From Picochlorum sp. 'celeri' (taxonomy: Eukaryota; Chlorophyta; Trebouxiophyceae): a stretch of 64,000 bases of DNA. The stretch is taken from the NCBI GenBank assembly GCA_010909725.1, contig JAACMV010000019.1:806001-870000 (forward strand), written 5' to 3'. The number at the start of each line of letters is the position of its first letter. Position 1 is the first letter of the stretch. Below the pieces are notes generated by a model. The model was not told where the DNA came from. It was given only the letters and a program-made list of their open reading frames with translations, and searched no databases. Position numbers and translations under genes: made by a program. Below are positions 21,163 to 29,491 of this stretch, in pieces.

Positions 21163-21879
21163 ATGACAGAGACACTGGATGTGGATGCTCAGAAGCTGAT
21201 TGATGCTGATGTGTTGGTTGAAAGTCAGAATGGACAGGAGAATGATCAAGATTCAGTGAGTCGACAACATAAGGGTGGCGTGAATACGAGAAAGAGGCGT
21301 GCTAGCACGAGGTATTTGCTATCTCCACATATTGAATCCCAGGAGCAGTCCAGTGTGGTGAGGGAGCAACAGCGTGTTCCTGGATCAGAGTATACCCTGA
21401 GTCTTCATGTGCATCGTACGACATGCGATGGCTTGATTAAAGTTGTGCGTTTGGATCTCACGGCAGTGTCAAGTGTGACAATGCTGAAATCATTGTTTCG
21501 TAAACTGCTGGAATCTGCATTCCCTGGCCATTTGCCAGAATATCTTACATCTGACGAGTATTATCTGTTTACGCCAAAGGAAGATTTTATTTCCCTTCCA
21601 AGTGAGGCTGCAAGAACAGAGTTTCGTCTCGTTGCAAAAGTGGATGGATGGGAGACTGTTGTGGCTGTACGAGAATTGGGCCAGATTGTGGATCCAGAGA
21701 GGAGAATGCTGGTGACTATGGCTGAGTTTGACAGCGATCCCGTCGAATCTGAAGATGGAGAAAGTATGGTTGTCTCGGTCGTCGCGTATCCGTCCGTGTC
21801 TGTCAAGAAATCGTTCCTGGATGGTATGATACTTGATTTGCACAGAGCGCATGCAGCACTCCAGCCACATACTGTCTAG
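21163..21879 (+). CDS. Hypothetical protein
   Basis: 238 residues, single exon, ATG start (MTETLDVDAQKLIDADVLVE). The first 75 residues are acidic and basic low-complexity sequence containing TRKRRASTRYLLSP, a possible nuclear signal and phosphosite. Residues about 77-210 look like one folded domain with alternating hydrophobics (YTLSLHVHRTT, VKLDL-type strands, DEYYLFTPKEDFISLPSE). A ubiquitin-like or RA-like fold is conceivable but I cannot support it. It converges on the EF-P gene with 90 bases between stops. Confidence 0.65.
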   Translation: MTETLDVDAQKLIDADVLVESQNGQENDQDSVSRQHKGGVNTRKRRASTRYLLSPHIESQEQSSVVREQQRVPGSEYTLSLHVHRTTCDGLIKVVRLDLTAVSSVTMLKSLFRKLLESAFPGHLPEYLTSDEYYLFTPKEDFISLPSEAARTEFRLVAKVDGWETVVAVRELGQIVDPERRMLVTMAEFDSDPVESEDGESMVVSVVAYPSVSVKKSFLDGMILDLHRAHAALQPHTV

Positions 21880-21969
21880 TATGAATGACTTCCAAAGACA
21901 TTGACACATACATACTGTGTGTAATAATAATTATAAGAATAATAACAAATAAGAGTAGCAGCACACGCC

Positions 21970-22728
21970 TCAAGAAGAAGAAGAAGAAGAAGATGCTCTC
22001 TTGACAAATTCCCTTGTGCTTGTATCCACAATGCAGACATCTCCCACCTTGATGTATGCCGGCGCAGTAATCTCTGCACCAGTCTCCAACCGTACCTTCT
22101 TATACTGAGGCGCAGCTGTCGCATTTTTCATCTGAGGCGCTGCCTCTGACACCATCAGAGACACTGTTTGGGGCAATGACACTGAAATGAGTGTATTCTC
22201 ATAAAACTCCAAGAGGGCATCATCGCCTTCTTTCAATAAATCAACGGTATCCAGCATATTGACGTCTACAGTAACTTGTTCAAAACTCTCTGGATGCATA
22301 AAATGCAAGGTATCCTCCTCTCTATACAAATATTGATACTTCTTTTCCTCCATTCGAACAACATCCACCATATCCTTTGTCTTGAATCGCAATGGCACAT
22401 TGACATGGGTGGATACGTCCTTCGCCTCTATGAGAACTGAACCCAACTGTCTTCCTTGGCCTTGGGTATACGCGTACTTTGTCACTCGTACCAACTGTTT
22501 TCCACCCTGAAGTGAAATCACTTGTCCTGTTCGAATATCATTCGCCTGCTTCTTTTGATGGGCCCATCGTCTCCATATAGTATTATTAAACGCATAATAA
22601 GACTCATCTGCAGCCAGATTCGTCGCTGTGCTTCCCTGAGACAAACAAGGTACCGCGTGTTCTGGTCCCACCGACCAGCACTGTTTCCAAGCAACCACCG
22701 CTGCCTGCTGTAGTCTTCTGCGATGCAT
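21970..22728 (-). CDS. efp: Organellar elongation factor P (EF-P)
   Basis: Bacterial-type EF-P relieves ribosome stalling at proline runs. 252 residues starting at ATG 22728; the longer open frame begins at TTG. MHRRRLQQAAVVAWKQCW is Arg-rich and free of acidic residues, a mitochondrial-type presequence; plastid location is the alternative. Mature domains run from about residue 60: the KOW-like domain (DIRTGQVISLQGGKQLVRV), then two OB folds, with KVRLETGAEITAPAYIKVGD as the C-terminal EF-P signature. The loop that carries the modified Lys in bacterial EF-P reads TQGQGRQ here. The protein ends in seven Ser encoded by an AAG/CTT microsatellite at 21972-21992. Confidence 0.87.
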   Translation of the reverse strand: MHRRRLQQAAVVAWKQCWSVGPEHAVPCLSQGSTATNLAADESYYAFNNTIWRRWAHQKKQANDIRTGQVISLQGGKQLVRVTKYAYTQGQGRQLGSVLIEAKDVSTHVNVPLRFKTKDMVDVVRMEEKKYQYLYREEDTLHFMHPESFEQVTVDVNMLDTVDLLKEGDDALLEFYENTLISVSLPQTVSLMVSEAAPQMKNATAAPQYKKVRLETGAEITAPAYIKVGDVCIVDTSTREFVKRASSSSSSS

Positions 22729-22974
22729 TCTCCTGTTGCTATGAATTCTGCTCAATCATGGCTCGAAATTCTCTGTGCATTCATATTGAATTTCTGCACA
22801 CAAAGCACGACATTCAAATACCAGGCATTCAACAAAATGATCTCTAAAGAGAGATCTAGATCTGTAAGACATCTCATCATGAATCGATCGTTTTTCCTCA
22901 AAGGCCTGATGCCGATCATCAGTCACTGATAAAAAATTAACAAATCTCAACCACATAGGAAACGAATACGAGCG

Positions 22975-23813
22975 ATGGCAATGTTGGCATCTTCCATGGC
23001 CACCACGGCTCGCCGAGTGGTGACTATTCGCGCTGCTCGGTCCTTCCAACAGGTCATGCCTTTTCAGCAGCAACGTGCCACATTGTGCAGATCATTTGGA
23101 AAGAAGACGCAATTCGCTGTCTACGCTGCAGAGGCAACCCCAGGTACGATGCGACCACACCTTCTAAACATAGATACACACACTGGTGTTGTTTGTTTGT
23201 TTCGACATCCACACATGACATTGCCACCAACCGCGGATATATGTTTCAAACACATGTAGGTCAAAGTGAAGAAGGAACGCAAAAGACCGAGGAGGAGATT
23301 CCAGACGTATCCAAGCTTGATATTCGAGTGGGGACCATTCTTTCTGCTGAGGATCACCCAGAAGCAGACAGCTTGTACGTAGAAAGCATCGACCTTGGTG
23401 AGGAGGAAGGGCCTAGAACGATTGTATCAGGGTTGAAGAAATACGTATCTCTCGAAGATCTGACTGGAAAGAAAGTCTTGGTCCTTGCAAACCTCAAGGC
23501 CAGGAACATGAGGGGAATCAAGAGCCATGGTATGTTGCTGTGCGCCTCCAACAGTGATCACACCGAGGTGGAACCTCTCTCCGCCCCAGCCGATGTTCCC
23601 AATGGAGAGCGAGTTTTCTTTGGCGATGATCAAGAACAAGGAGATGCGGCGCTGCCAAACCAGCTTCAGAAGAAAAAGTTCTGGGAAAAGTGCCAACCAT
23701 TGCTCAAGACTGACGCATCAGGTGTCGCCACCTTCCAGAATGAATCCAACCCCATGATGACGACTGCTGGCCCAGTCAAGGCCACACGATTATTCAATGC
23801 CACTATTTCATAA
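22975..23813 (+). CDS. Organelle-targeted tRNA-binding (EMAP-II/Arc1p-like) protein
   Basis: Exons 22975-23143 and 23260-23813 (116-nt intron) give 240 residues. Residues 1 to about 55 (MAMLASSMATTARRVVTIRA onward) are rich in Ala, Arg, Ser and Gln, a transit peptide. Residues about 75-180 are the EMAP-II/Arc1p OB-fold: LDIRVGTILSAEDHPEADSL, GLKKYVSLEDLTGKKVLVL and NLKARNMRGIKSHGMLLCAS. Such domains bind tRNA in trans for aminoacyl-tRNA synthetases. Here no synthetase domain is attached, so an organellar cofactor is the inferred role. It converges on NAA20 with 35 bases between stops. Confidence 0.85.
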
Positions 23814-23848
23814 TAATATATATTCGTTCTCTCATACACACAACTGCA

Positions 23849-24597
23849 TCAATCAAATTCCAACTCTTCTGGCCGAACAGGCCTGCTTAGGGGAACAATG
23901 GATTCCTTCCGCACGTCCCTCGGCATCGCCTTTCTCATATCAAGCGCATTTTCATCATTACTATAATATCCTAGCACAGTCCGATAGGTACTATACCCCA
24001 ACTGCACACACAGATACACATCATCAACCTGGATGCATAAGCAACAAGAAGAACACTATCAATTACAATACCTTTTCATACATGGAAATAGCCGCCTTGT
24101 TCGACGCCCGCACAAATAAATCCACAAAATACCCATTATGCCTATTCGCCGTCACATCTTCTAATGTATCCATCAACTGACGGGCAATCCCTTGTTTTCT
24201 ATAGGTTGGACTCACAGTCACTGCAGTCACATGACCATGCCAACTCTTTCCTTCCCCTTCCACCTTGCCCAAGACTGCATCATCATCATCATTATCTCAA
24301 TGAAAAACATCAGGAAGAAACTCAGTGCAATGATGAGAATATACAAGGACGTACTGTACGCTGTCCGTTGGTATCCAACACTCTCAGCCATGAGGCAATA
24401 TTCTGGCCACCTTGCCAGATATTGAAGATAAAACGACACATTGTACTACATGTGCATAAGAAATATATCATTCATGTTGCTATGAATGTGTGTAGTTAAT
24501 TAAAAAAGAATAGACGCACAGTTTCTGTGAAATAATCCAGATTAACTTGAGCAAATTTGAACAAATCTCTGCAAGAGAAACGCCGTATTGTCGTCAT
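23849..24597 (-). CDS. NAA20: NatB N-terminal acetyltransferase catalytic subunit NAA20
   Basis: Co-translationally acetylates N-termini starting Met-Asp, -Glu, -Asn or -Gln. Four exons, 24597-24520, 24445-24355, 24274-24072 and 24001-23849, give 174 residues (human NAA20 has 178). Exon 1 encodes MTTIRRFSCRDLFKFAQVNL; exon 2 contains SFYLQYLARWPEYC; exon 3 contains WHGHVTAVTVSPTYRKQGIA, with the acetyl-CoA loop RKQGIA, and VDLFVRASNKAAISMYEK; exon 4 ends VPLSRPVRPEELEFD. Introns are 74, 80 and 70 nt. The order and content match NAA20 end to end, which supports every splice choice. Confidence 0.93.
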
Positions 24598-24861
24598 CGA
24601 TGACTATTCTCTATGGCTTCGAAATCCAAGTAGTAGTACTGCTAATAAAGAAAAGTAAAAGAAAAACGGAGGTCTGTACACCTTTCCAAGACAATCATCC
24701 CACTGGATCACTAGCTCACAGTAGTGGCTACTCTGTAAAAAGACTATTAAAAACCATCATTTCATCAATCATGCCCGGATGCCAAAGACGCCTGGCCTAC
24801 GTCACCTATCGCCAATACAATCACACGTGTAATAGGAAAAAGAAGCAAACCAAAGTGAGTG

Positions 24862-25119
24862 ATGAAGTACCCGTTGCCAGAGATTTCGACCGAACCTGGA
24901 ATGACCACGGCCCTGCGGAGTGCCAAGCAAATGTACGTAAACTGGCATAACCTAATTCATCCACTATACAATTCATCAACTGTTTTTAAATATTACAGGT
25001 GGCCATTCGTTGCTGGATTTGCATTGACAGGGTACTTGATTCTCAAGGTGTCTTCAGGAATCACAGATGAGGATGTGAAAAAGAGCAAATTTGCCAACCC
25101 CAAGGGAGCTCATCATTGA
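24862..25119 (+). CDS. Mitochondrial ATP synthase 6 kDa subunit (plant type)
   Basis: Exons 24862-24932 and 24999-25119 give 63 residues. The part after the splice, MWPFVAGFALTGYLILKVSS, is a single membrane helix. It is followed by GITDEDVKKSKFANPKGAHH, matching the plant 6 kDa F1Fo-ATP synthase subunit, which has a WPF..GFA.TG helix and a T.ED.K.SKF tail. The 66-nt intron (GTACGT...TTACAG) interrupts the Met codon before Trp. A plant-type accessory subunit supports a green-lineage host. It is divergent from NAA20. Confidence 0.75.
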   Translation: MKYPLPEISTEPGMTTALRSAKQMYVNWHNLIHPLYNSSTVFKYYRWPFVAGFALTGYLILKVSSGITDEDVKKSKFANPKGAHH

Positions 25120-25314
25120 TACATCTCCAGATAAGGAATGATTCCCATACAGAAGTAGTAGATTGGCTTTTTTTTTAACGTTCTTTTGGTACACATAGGA
25201 TTGCACTGTCCAACCCCTAGACAACATGTTGCCTTCTCTGTGTATTACACAGCATGTAAATTGATACACAAGAACATATTTCATTCAATATAAAATTCAT
25301 GCGAATAGATATAT

Positions 25315-25893
25315 TTATTTCGAGACTACATAGGGCGTCACAATGCTGGATGGCTCGTACTCAAACTCTTCCACACCAAGCATGGCTGTGACAGTGGTGG
25401 ACACAAACAGGTACAACCCAAGGGTTGCCAGGATAACAAGCACTGCCGTGGTGGGTCGCTTCAGCAACTCCAATATAGGCTTGAATGCTACATATGCCGT
25501 TCCAAGCAACACAGAGAAGAAATAACTCACGTAACGGAGTACATTTGCCCAGAAATCTTCATTCTCTGCCAAATCATACTGCCCTGCAGATGAGGTTGCT
25601 GCCATGGACCAATCTGCTGCGGAGAAGAACAGACCAGCAGCTAAAACACCACACAACAGCAGAGAAGAGACATCTTTGCTATCAATGCGCGACATGAGCT
25701 TGTATACGGTATCGTGCTGCTTCGTGGCGTGGGTGATATGGTGTCCTCCTACCAGAGACGAAGGACGATGCAACACACTCGCTCGCCCCGCCACTCCCCT
25801 CGATGTGTTATAACAAGGCTTGATCACTCCTATGGTATGAGAATGTGAGCCAAGGCCTCTCGTGACTCCTCGTATGACTGCCATTGTCGTCAT
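25315..25893 (-). CDS. ycf33: Ycf33-like thylakoid/plastid membrane protein, nuclear-encoded
   Basis: 192 residues. The first 75 residues are basic and Ser/Thr/His-rich, fitting a plastid transit peptide. A second hydrophobic stretch, LLLCGVLAAGLFFSAADWSM, ends in AAT and looks like a thylakoid signal or first helix. The core FWANVLRYVSYFFSVLLGTA plus ILELLKRPTTAVLVILATLG matches Ycf33, a small membrane protein of unknown function encoded in red-type and glaucophyte plastids and in cyanobacteria. Its ATG begins one base after the stop codon of the upstream same-strand gene. The family call is by pattern and is moderate. Confidence 0.68.
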   Translation of the reverse strand: MTTMAVIRGVTRGLGSHSHTIGVIKPCYNTSRGVAGRASVLHRPSSLVGGHHITHATKQHDTVYKLMSRIDSKDVSSLLLCGVLAAGLFFSAADWSMAATSSAGQYDLAENEDFWANVLRYVSYFFSVLLGTAYVAFKPILELLKRPTTAVLVILATLGLYLFVSTTVTAMLGVEEFEYEPSSIVTPYVVSK

Positions 25894-25894
25894 T

Positions 25895-26575
25895 CTACAG
25901 TTTTTTATACCTATACTTGAGTCTCTTCAGCGTTGCGATATCGATCTGTAATTTTGATATTGAATCAATCATATAAGTGGCGGTGATGAACCAGAAGAGT
26001 GGAATGATGGGCTTCCAGACAACCCTCCATAAATCCCTCACAGACACCCAGGGACGCTGGATGAGAGCATACGTGGCAAGAGACCAATAGATGAGCTGAA
26101 GAAGCATCAACGCCATGCTCAGATTGACTGCATTCTTCCATGACAGACGTGGTAGGAATGCTGACTCGTATGGATGGATGAATTGATTGACTGATATGGT
26201 GCTGGCGGCAATGGTCAAGGCAGACCCAATATCACCCATGACCAAACTCATGATGCTCTTTGTTGACGACTCCCCATACATGGCATCCATTGATTCTTTA
26301 AAGATCCGATGATGGAGGAGAGACCATGGCCGAATAATCTGAATTCCTGCAGATGCGAGATAGATACAGGTCAGGGGGATACCAATAGCAAGCACTGTGC
26401 GGCGAGATCTGGTCGCCATTCCACCAATATCCTTCTCCAGGGTCTGAATCTGTTCATCTTGTTCTGATTCATCATATAAATGCTCATCCTTGATGGATGA
26501 GCCATTGTGTGGCTGTCCTCGGCGTCGTCGTTGAGACACTGAAGAAGAACCCTTTTGTTTTTCCTCCTTGGCCAT
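25895..26575 (-). CDS. Uncharacterised four-helix membrane protein
   Basis: 226 residues from ATG at 26575 (MAKEEKQKGSSSVSQRRRRG). The basic, acidic and low-complexity N-terminus spans about 60 residues. Hydrophobic segments follow near residues 61-80 (VLAIGIPLTCIYLASAGI), 105-130, 148-172 (MALMLLQLIYWSLATYAL) and 188-206 (PLFWFITATYMI). I recognise no family; plastid or ER membrane is possible. It lies 52 bases downstream of the ArgJ stop and one base upstream of the Ycf33-like ATG, all on the same strand. A TATA-like run sits in the 52-base spacer. Confidence 0.68.
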   Translation of the reverse strand: MAKEEKQKGSSSVSQRRRRGQPHNGSSIKDEHLYDESEQDEQIQTLEKDIGGMATRSRRTVLAIGIPLTCIYLASAGIQIIRPWSLLHHRIFKESMDAMYGESSTKSIMSLVMGDIGSALTIAASTISVNQFIHPYESAFLPRLSWKNAVNLSMALMLLQLIYWSLATYALIQRPWVSVRDLWRVVWKPIIPLFWFITATYMIDSISKLQIDIATLKRLKYRYKKL

Positions 26576-26627
26576 ATCGATGACGCTACTCGTGATCGAA
26601 ACAGAATTTTTATATATATTTACAAAT

Positions 26628-28335
26628 TTATGTCGTGTATTCAGCGTTGATTTTGACATAGTCGTAACTTAAATCGCATCCCCATGCGATTCCTTGACCC
26701 GGTCCTGACCCGATGCTAATCTCCACGTCAACGGTTCCATGCACATCTGCTTTGGATTTTAGATACTCGCTTGCCTTTTTGGCATCGTACTGGAGGGGTT
26801 GACCACCTTCCATTAATGGGATGCCACCGAGGGTGATGCGGACGTCTTCCTGTTTGTACTGCACGCCAGAGTACCCTGCAGCAGCAGCAAACCGACCCCA
26901 ATTTGGATCATGGCCAAAGACGGCAGATTTCACGAGGGAGCTTCCAACAACACTTTTCGCAACCTTGTTTGCATCATCTTCGGAATCAGCACCGCTGACA
27001 GTGCATTGTATGAGGACGGTGGCTCCCTCGCCGTCCCATGCGATTGATTTTGCAAGGCCTTGGAGCAGCGCTGTCATGGCTGCTTCCAGTATGCGGGCAT
27101 CCTCACTGGATGGGTCGCTGATCACACTGCCGCCTGCAGCGCCTGATGCCAAGCCAATAACACAGTCATTGGTTGATGTATCTCCATCCACGGTGATTTG
27201 ATTGAATGATTTCTGGGATGCTCGCTTCAGCATGGCTCTCCACAGAGTCACCTCGACTGGAGCATCGCATGTCAAAACCCCAAGCATGGTGGCCATGTTT
27301 GGATGAATCATACCCGATCCTTTAGCAATACCTCCAACGTATACTGTTCTTCCGTTGGTAAGAGAGACTTCGAGGGCAGCGCTTTTACTCACCAAGTCAG
27401 TCGTGGTGATTGACACAGCTGCCCTGTGAGCATCGGCATCACTGGTTCCGAGGTTTGCTGCCAAGGTGGGCACGGATTCCAAGAGAGCATCCATGGCGAT
27501 TCTCTTGCCGATAACACCTGTTGATTCTAATAATACTTTATCAGATGACACGCCGAGTGCTTTCGCGACAGCCTCGGCACTCGCACACGAATCTGCATAT
27601 CCATCAGCGCCAGTGGCTGCATTTGCCTGCCCAGCATTGATCAGAACCGCCTTGACTGTATCATGCTTTGCCAAAATCTCTTTACAGTAGGTCACTGGAG
27701 CAGCACACATGACATTTAATGTAAATACGCCTCCAGCGATAGCTTCTTCGTCGCATACAACCAGAGCAAGATCGCCCTTGTTTCCTGACGCTCGCAGCCC
27801 TCCATACATGCCCTGTGCAGAAAATCCTTTTGGGGCACAGATGCTCTTGTCTACTTCCTTCCATGATGGGCTTTCTGGAATCATGATGGGTGCAGCAGGG
27901 ATATCAAATGATCCAGGCATGGAGGAGGCAGCGGAGCAGCGAATGGATGCTGCTAGGGCAGGGGAGCTGCTGCTGCTGCTTGGTGTGGGGGCGTAGGGTT
28001 TTCTCGTCAGAGGTACACTTGTACATGTTTGTCTACCTGCGTTGTGCAATATACCACATTGTAATCCTTTTGTATATTCAGCGGATGTCATGCTCGAATA
28101 GATATGGATAGACGGTGCTTTCTTACGAATAGATTGCCCTGTTGATGAGTACATGAAAGCAGATTGAGACAGACAGACAGACTCTGAACATACCTGTGAG
28201 CAGGGAGACACCGGATTGATGATTTCTATGCTGATATCTTGGGCGATTTGCATAAACATATCCGCCATCTGGTGCACCAAACAAAGCGCTCGTCTTTCGT
28301 GCCTGGGGCAAGAGGGATGCAGTCGGTTGCACCAT
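26628..28335 (-). CDS. argJ: Bifunctional ornithine acetyltransferase/N-acetylglutamate synthase (ArgJ)
   Basis: Transfers acetyl from N-acetylornithine to glutamate, closing the cyclic arginine pathway; in plants and algae it acts in the plastid. Exons 28335-28194 and 28138-26628 (55-nt intron) give 550 residues. The first 135 or so are an unusually long, Ser/Ala/Pro-rich extension consistent with plastid import. The autoproteolysis site [16 protein letters not shown] contains the catalytic Thr. Other hallmarks are [30 protein letters not shown] and FGHDPNWGR. The enzyme is normally cleaved before that Thr into alpha and beta chains. A 27-codon open frame (28521-28438) precedes it. Confidence 0.93.
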
Positions 28336-28644
28336 GATGACCTATAGATCGTCTATAAAATGCTCTCGGAAGAAAATTTAAAGTATTCAGATTCAATTTA
28401 ATGGGCTGAACGAGTCTCATGTGAGTTTGTTTGATCATCATGGAGCGGAGGCACATGGATCTCGAGCAAGCTTGCTTGCCTCTTGAAGATCCATGGACTG
28501 GCCAGTCGAAGAATCTTCCATTGTCTTTGTTCAACAGCAGTAAAGCCTGTTTAATGCATTATTAAAAAAACCCATTATTTGTATCCCCGTATACGATCGT
28601 AAAAACGTGGGTTTTACCTGTTGAGAAGGGCTGTACGACAAAGA
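28336..28644. other. Divergent promoter region ArgJ / GAT-domain gene, with possible uORF
   Basis: 309 bases. On the ArgJ strand an ATG at 28521 opens 27 codons (starts MEDSSTGQSMDLQ, ends with TGA at 28438), about 100 bases before the ArgJ ATG. If transcribed it would be an upstream ORF. Nothing else stands out. Confidence 0.35.
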
Positions 28645-29434
28645 ATGAACACGGACGTGTTGGGGCGTCGTTTCGCGGACTTCAAGTCGCGGTTTTCGCA
28701 ACTATTTGGGAATAAAAATGACGTACGTTGCTACCAAGGGTCGTTGGGATCTTTTTTGTTCGGGATTTCTCCGATCGATTGAAACCCTGCGGTTGTATGC
28801 GTTTCGTGATGGATGGTTGGGCATTAAATCGGTTTTTATTCTTATTTTACAGGGTTATGATGAGCTGGATACATTAGAAAGGCCTCTAGTGTCAGCTGTG
28901 GATGGAGATGATACGACCGAGGGTCAAGACCAGCAACACGTTGGAGACCACGCGGACGGGCGTGAGGAAGAAGAGACGAGGGCGAGGCAGCGAGCGGTGA
29001 GTCATGTTCCTAGTCAGTATGAAGAGCTGGGAGAGCTCACGGTGTTATCGAAGGATGCTGCTGAGATTCTGTGGGAGATGGTGGTGATGGGAACGCAGGG
29101 TAGTGATGTCCAGGAGATGAGAGGGAGGGCAGAGCAGCTCAGATCTCAACTTCGAGGCATGCTGAACGATTATGATGGAGGGGATGAGGCGTTGATGTGC
29201 AATGCACTGGAGGCTTTTGATAGCCTCAATGCTGCTCTTGAAGGTGATGTCCAGCAGGCAGAGGCCAATGTGACGCCTGAGGCTCCGCCTGATGCTCTGC
29301 CTGAAGCAGTTGAAGCAGATGCCCCTCCTCCTGTTGCTGCGGAGACAGAGGCAGGTGATCATCCAGCAGATGATGCTCGACAACAGACAACAGAGAAGAA
29401 AGAAGAGGAGTTGCCACCACTGATTTCTTTCTAA
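28645..29434 (+). CDS. GAT-domain-like (TOM1/GGA-type) protein
   Basis: Exon 1 (28645-28722) encodes MNTDVLGRRFADFKSRFSQL and onward; a 130-nt intron joins it to 28853-29434; 219 residues in total. Residues about 90-160 (SKDAAEILWEMVVMGTQGSD, RAEQLRSQLRGMLNDY, NALEAFDSLNAALE) resemble the three-helix GAT domain of TOM1/TOL and GGA proteins, which binds ubiquitin or ARF in endosomal sorting. The usual VHS domain is missing. The Ala/Pro/Glu-rich tail ends EELPPLISF; acidic tails of this type often bind clathrin or adaptors. Domain call is by helix pattern only. Confidence 0.55.
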
Positions 29435-29491
29435 TGCGTTCAGAAATGCTTTTGTTTCGTTTTGTTTCATGGAATTACAGTAGCATTTTTA

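Noticed and set aside
26576..26659. 28-residue upstream extension of the four-helix membrane protein
   Set aside because: It would overlap the ArgJ coding end; the ATG at 26575 is the better start.
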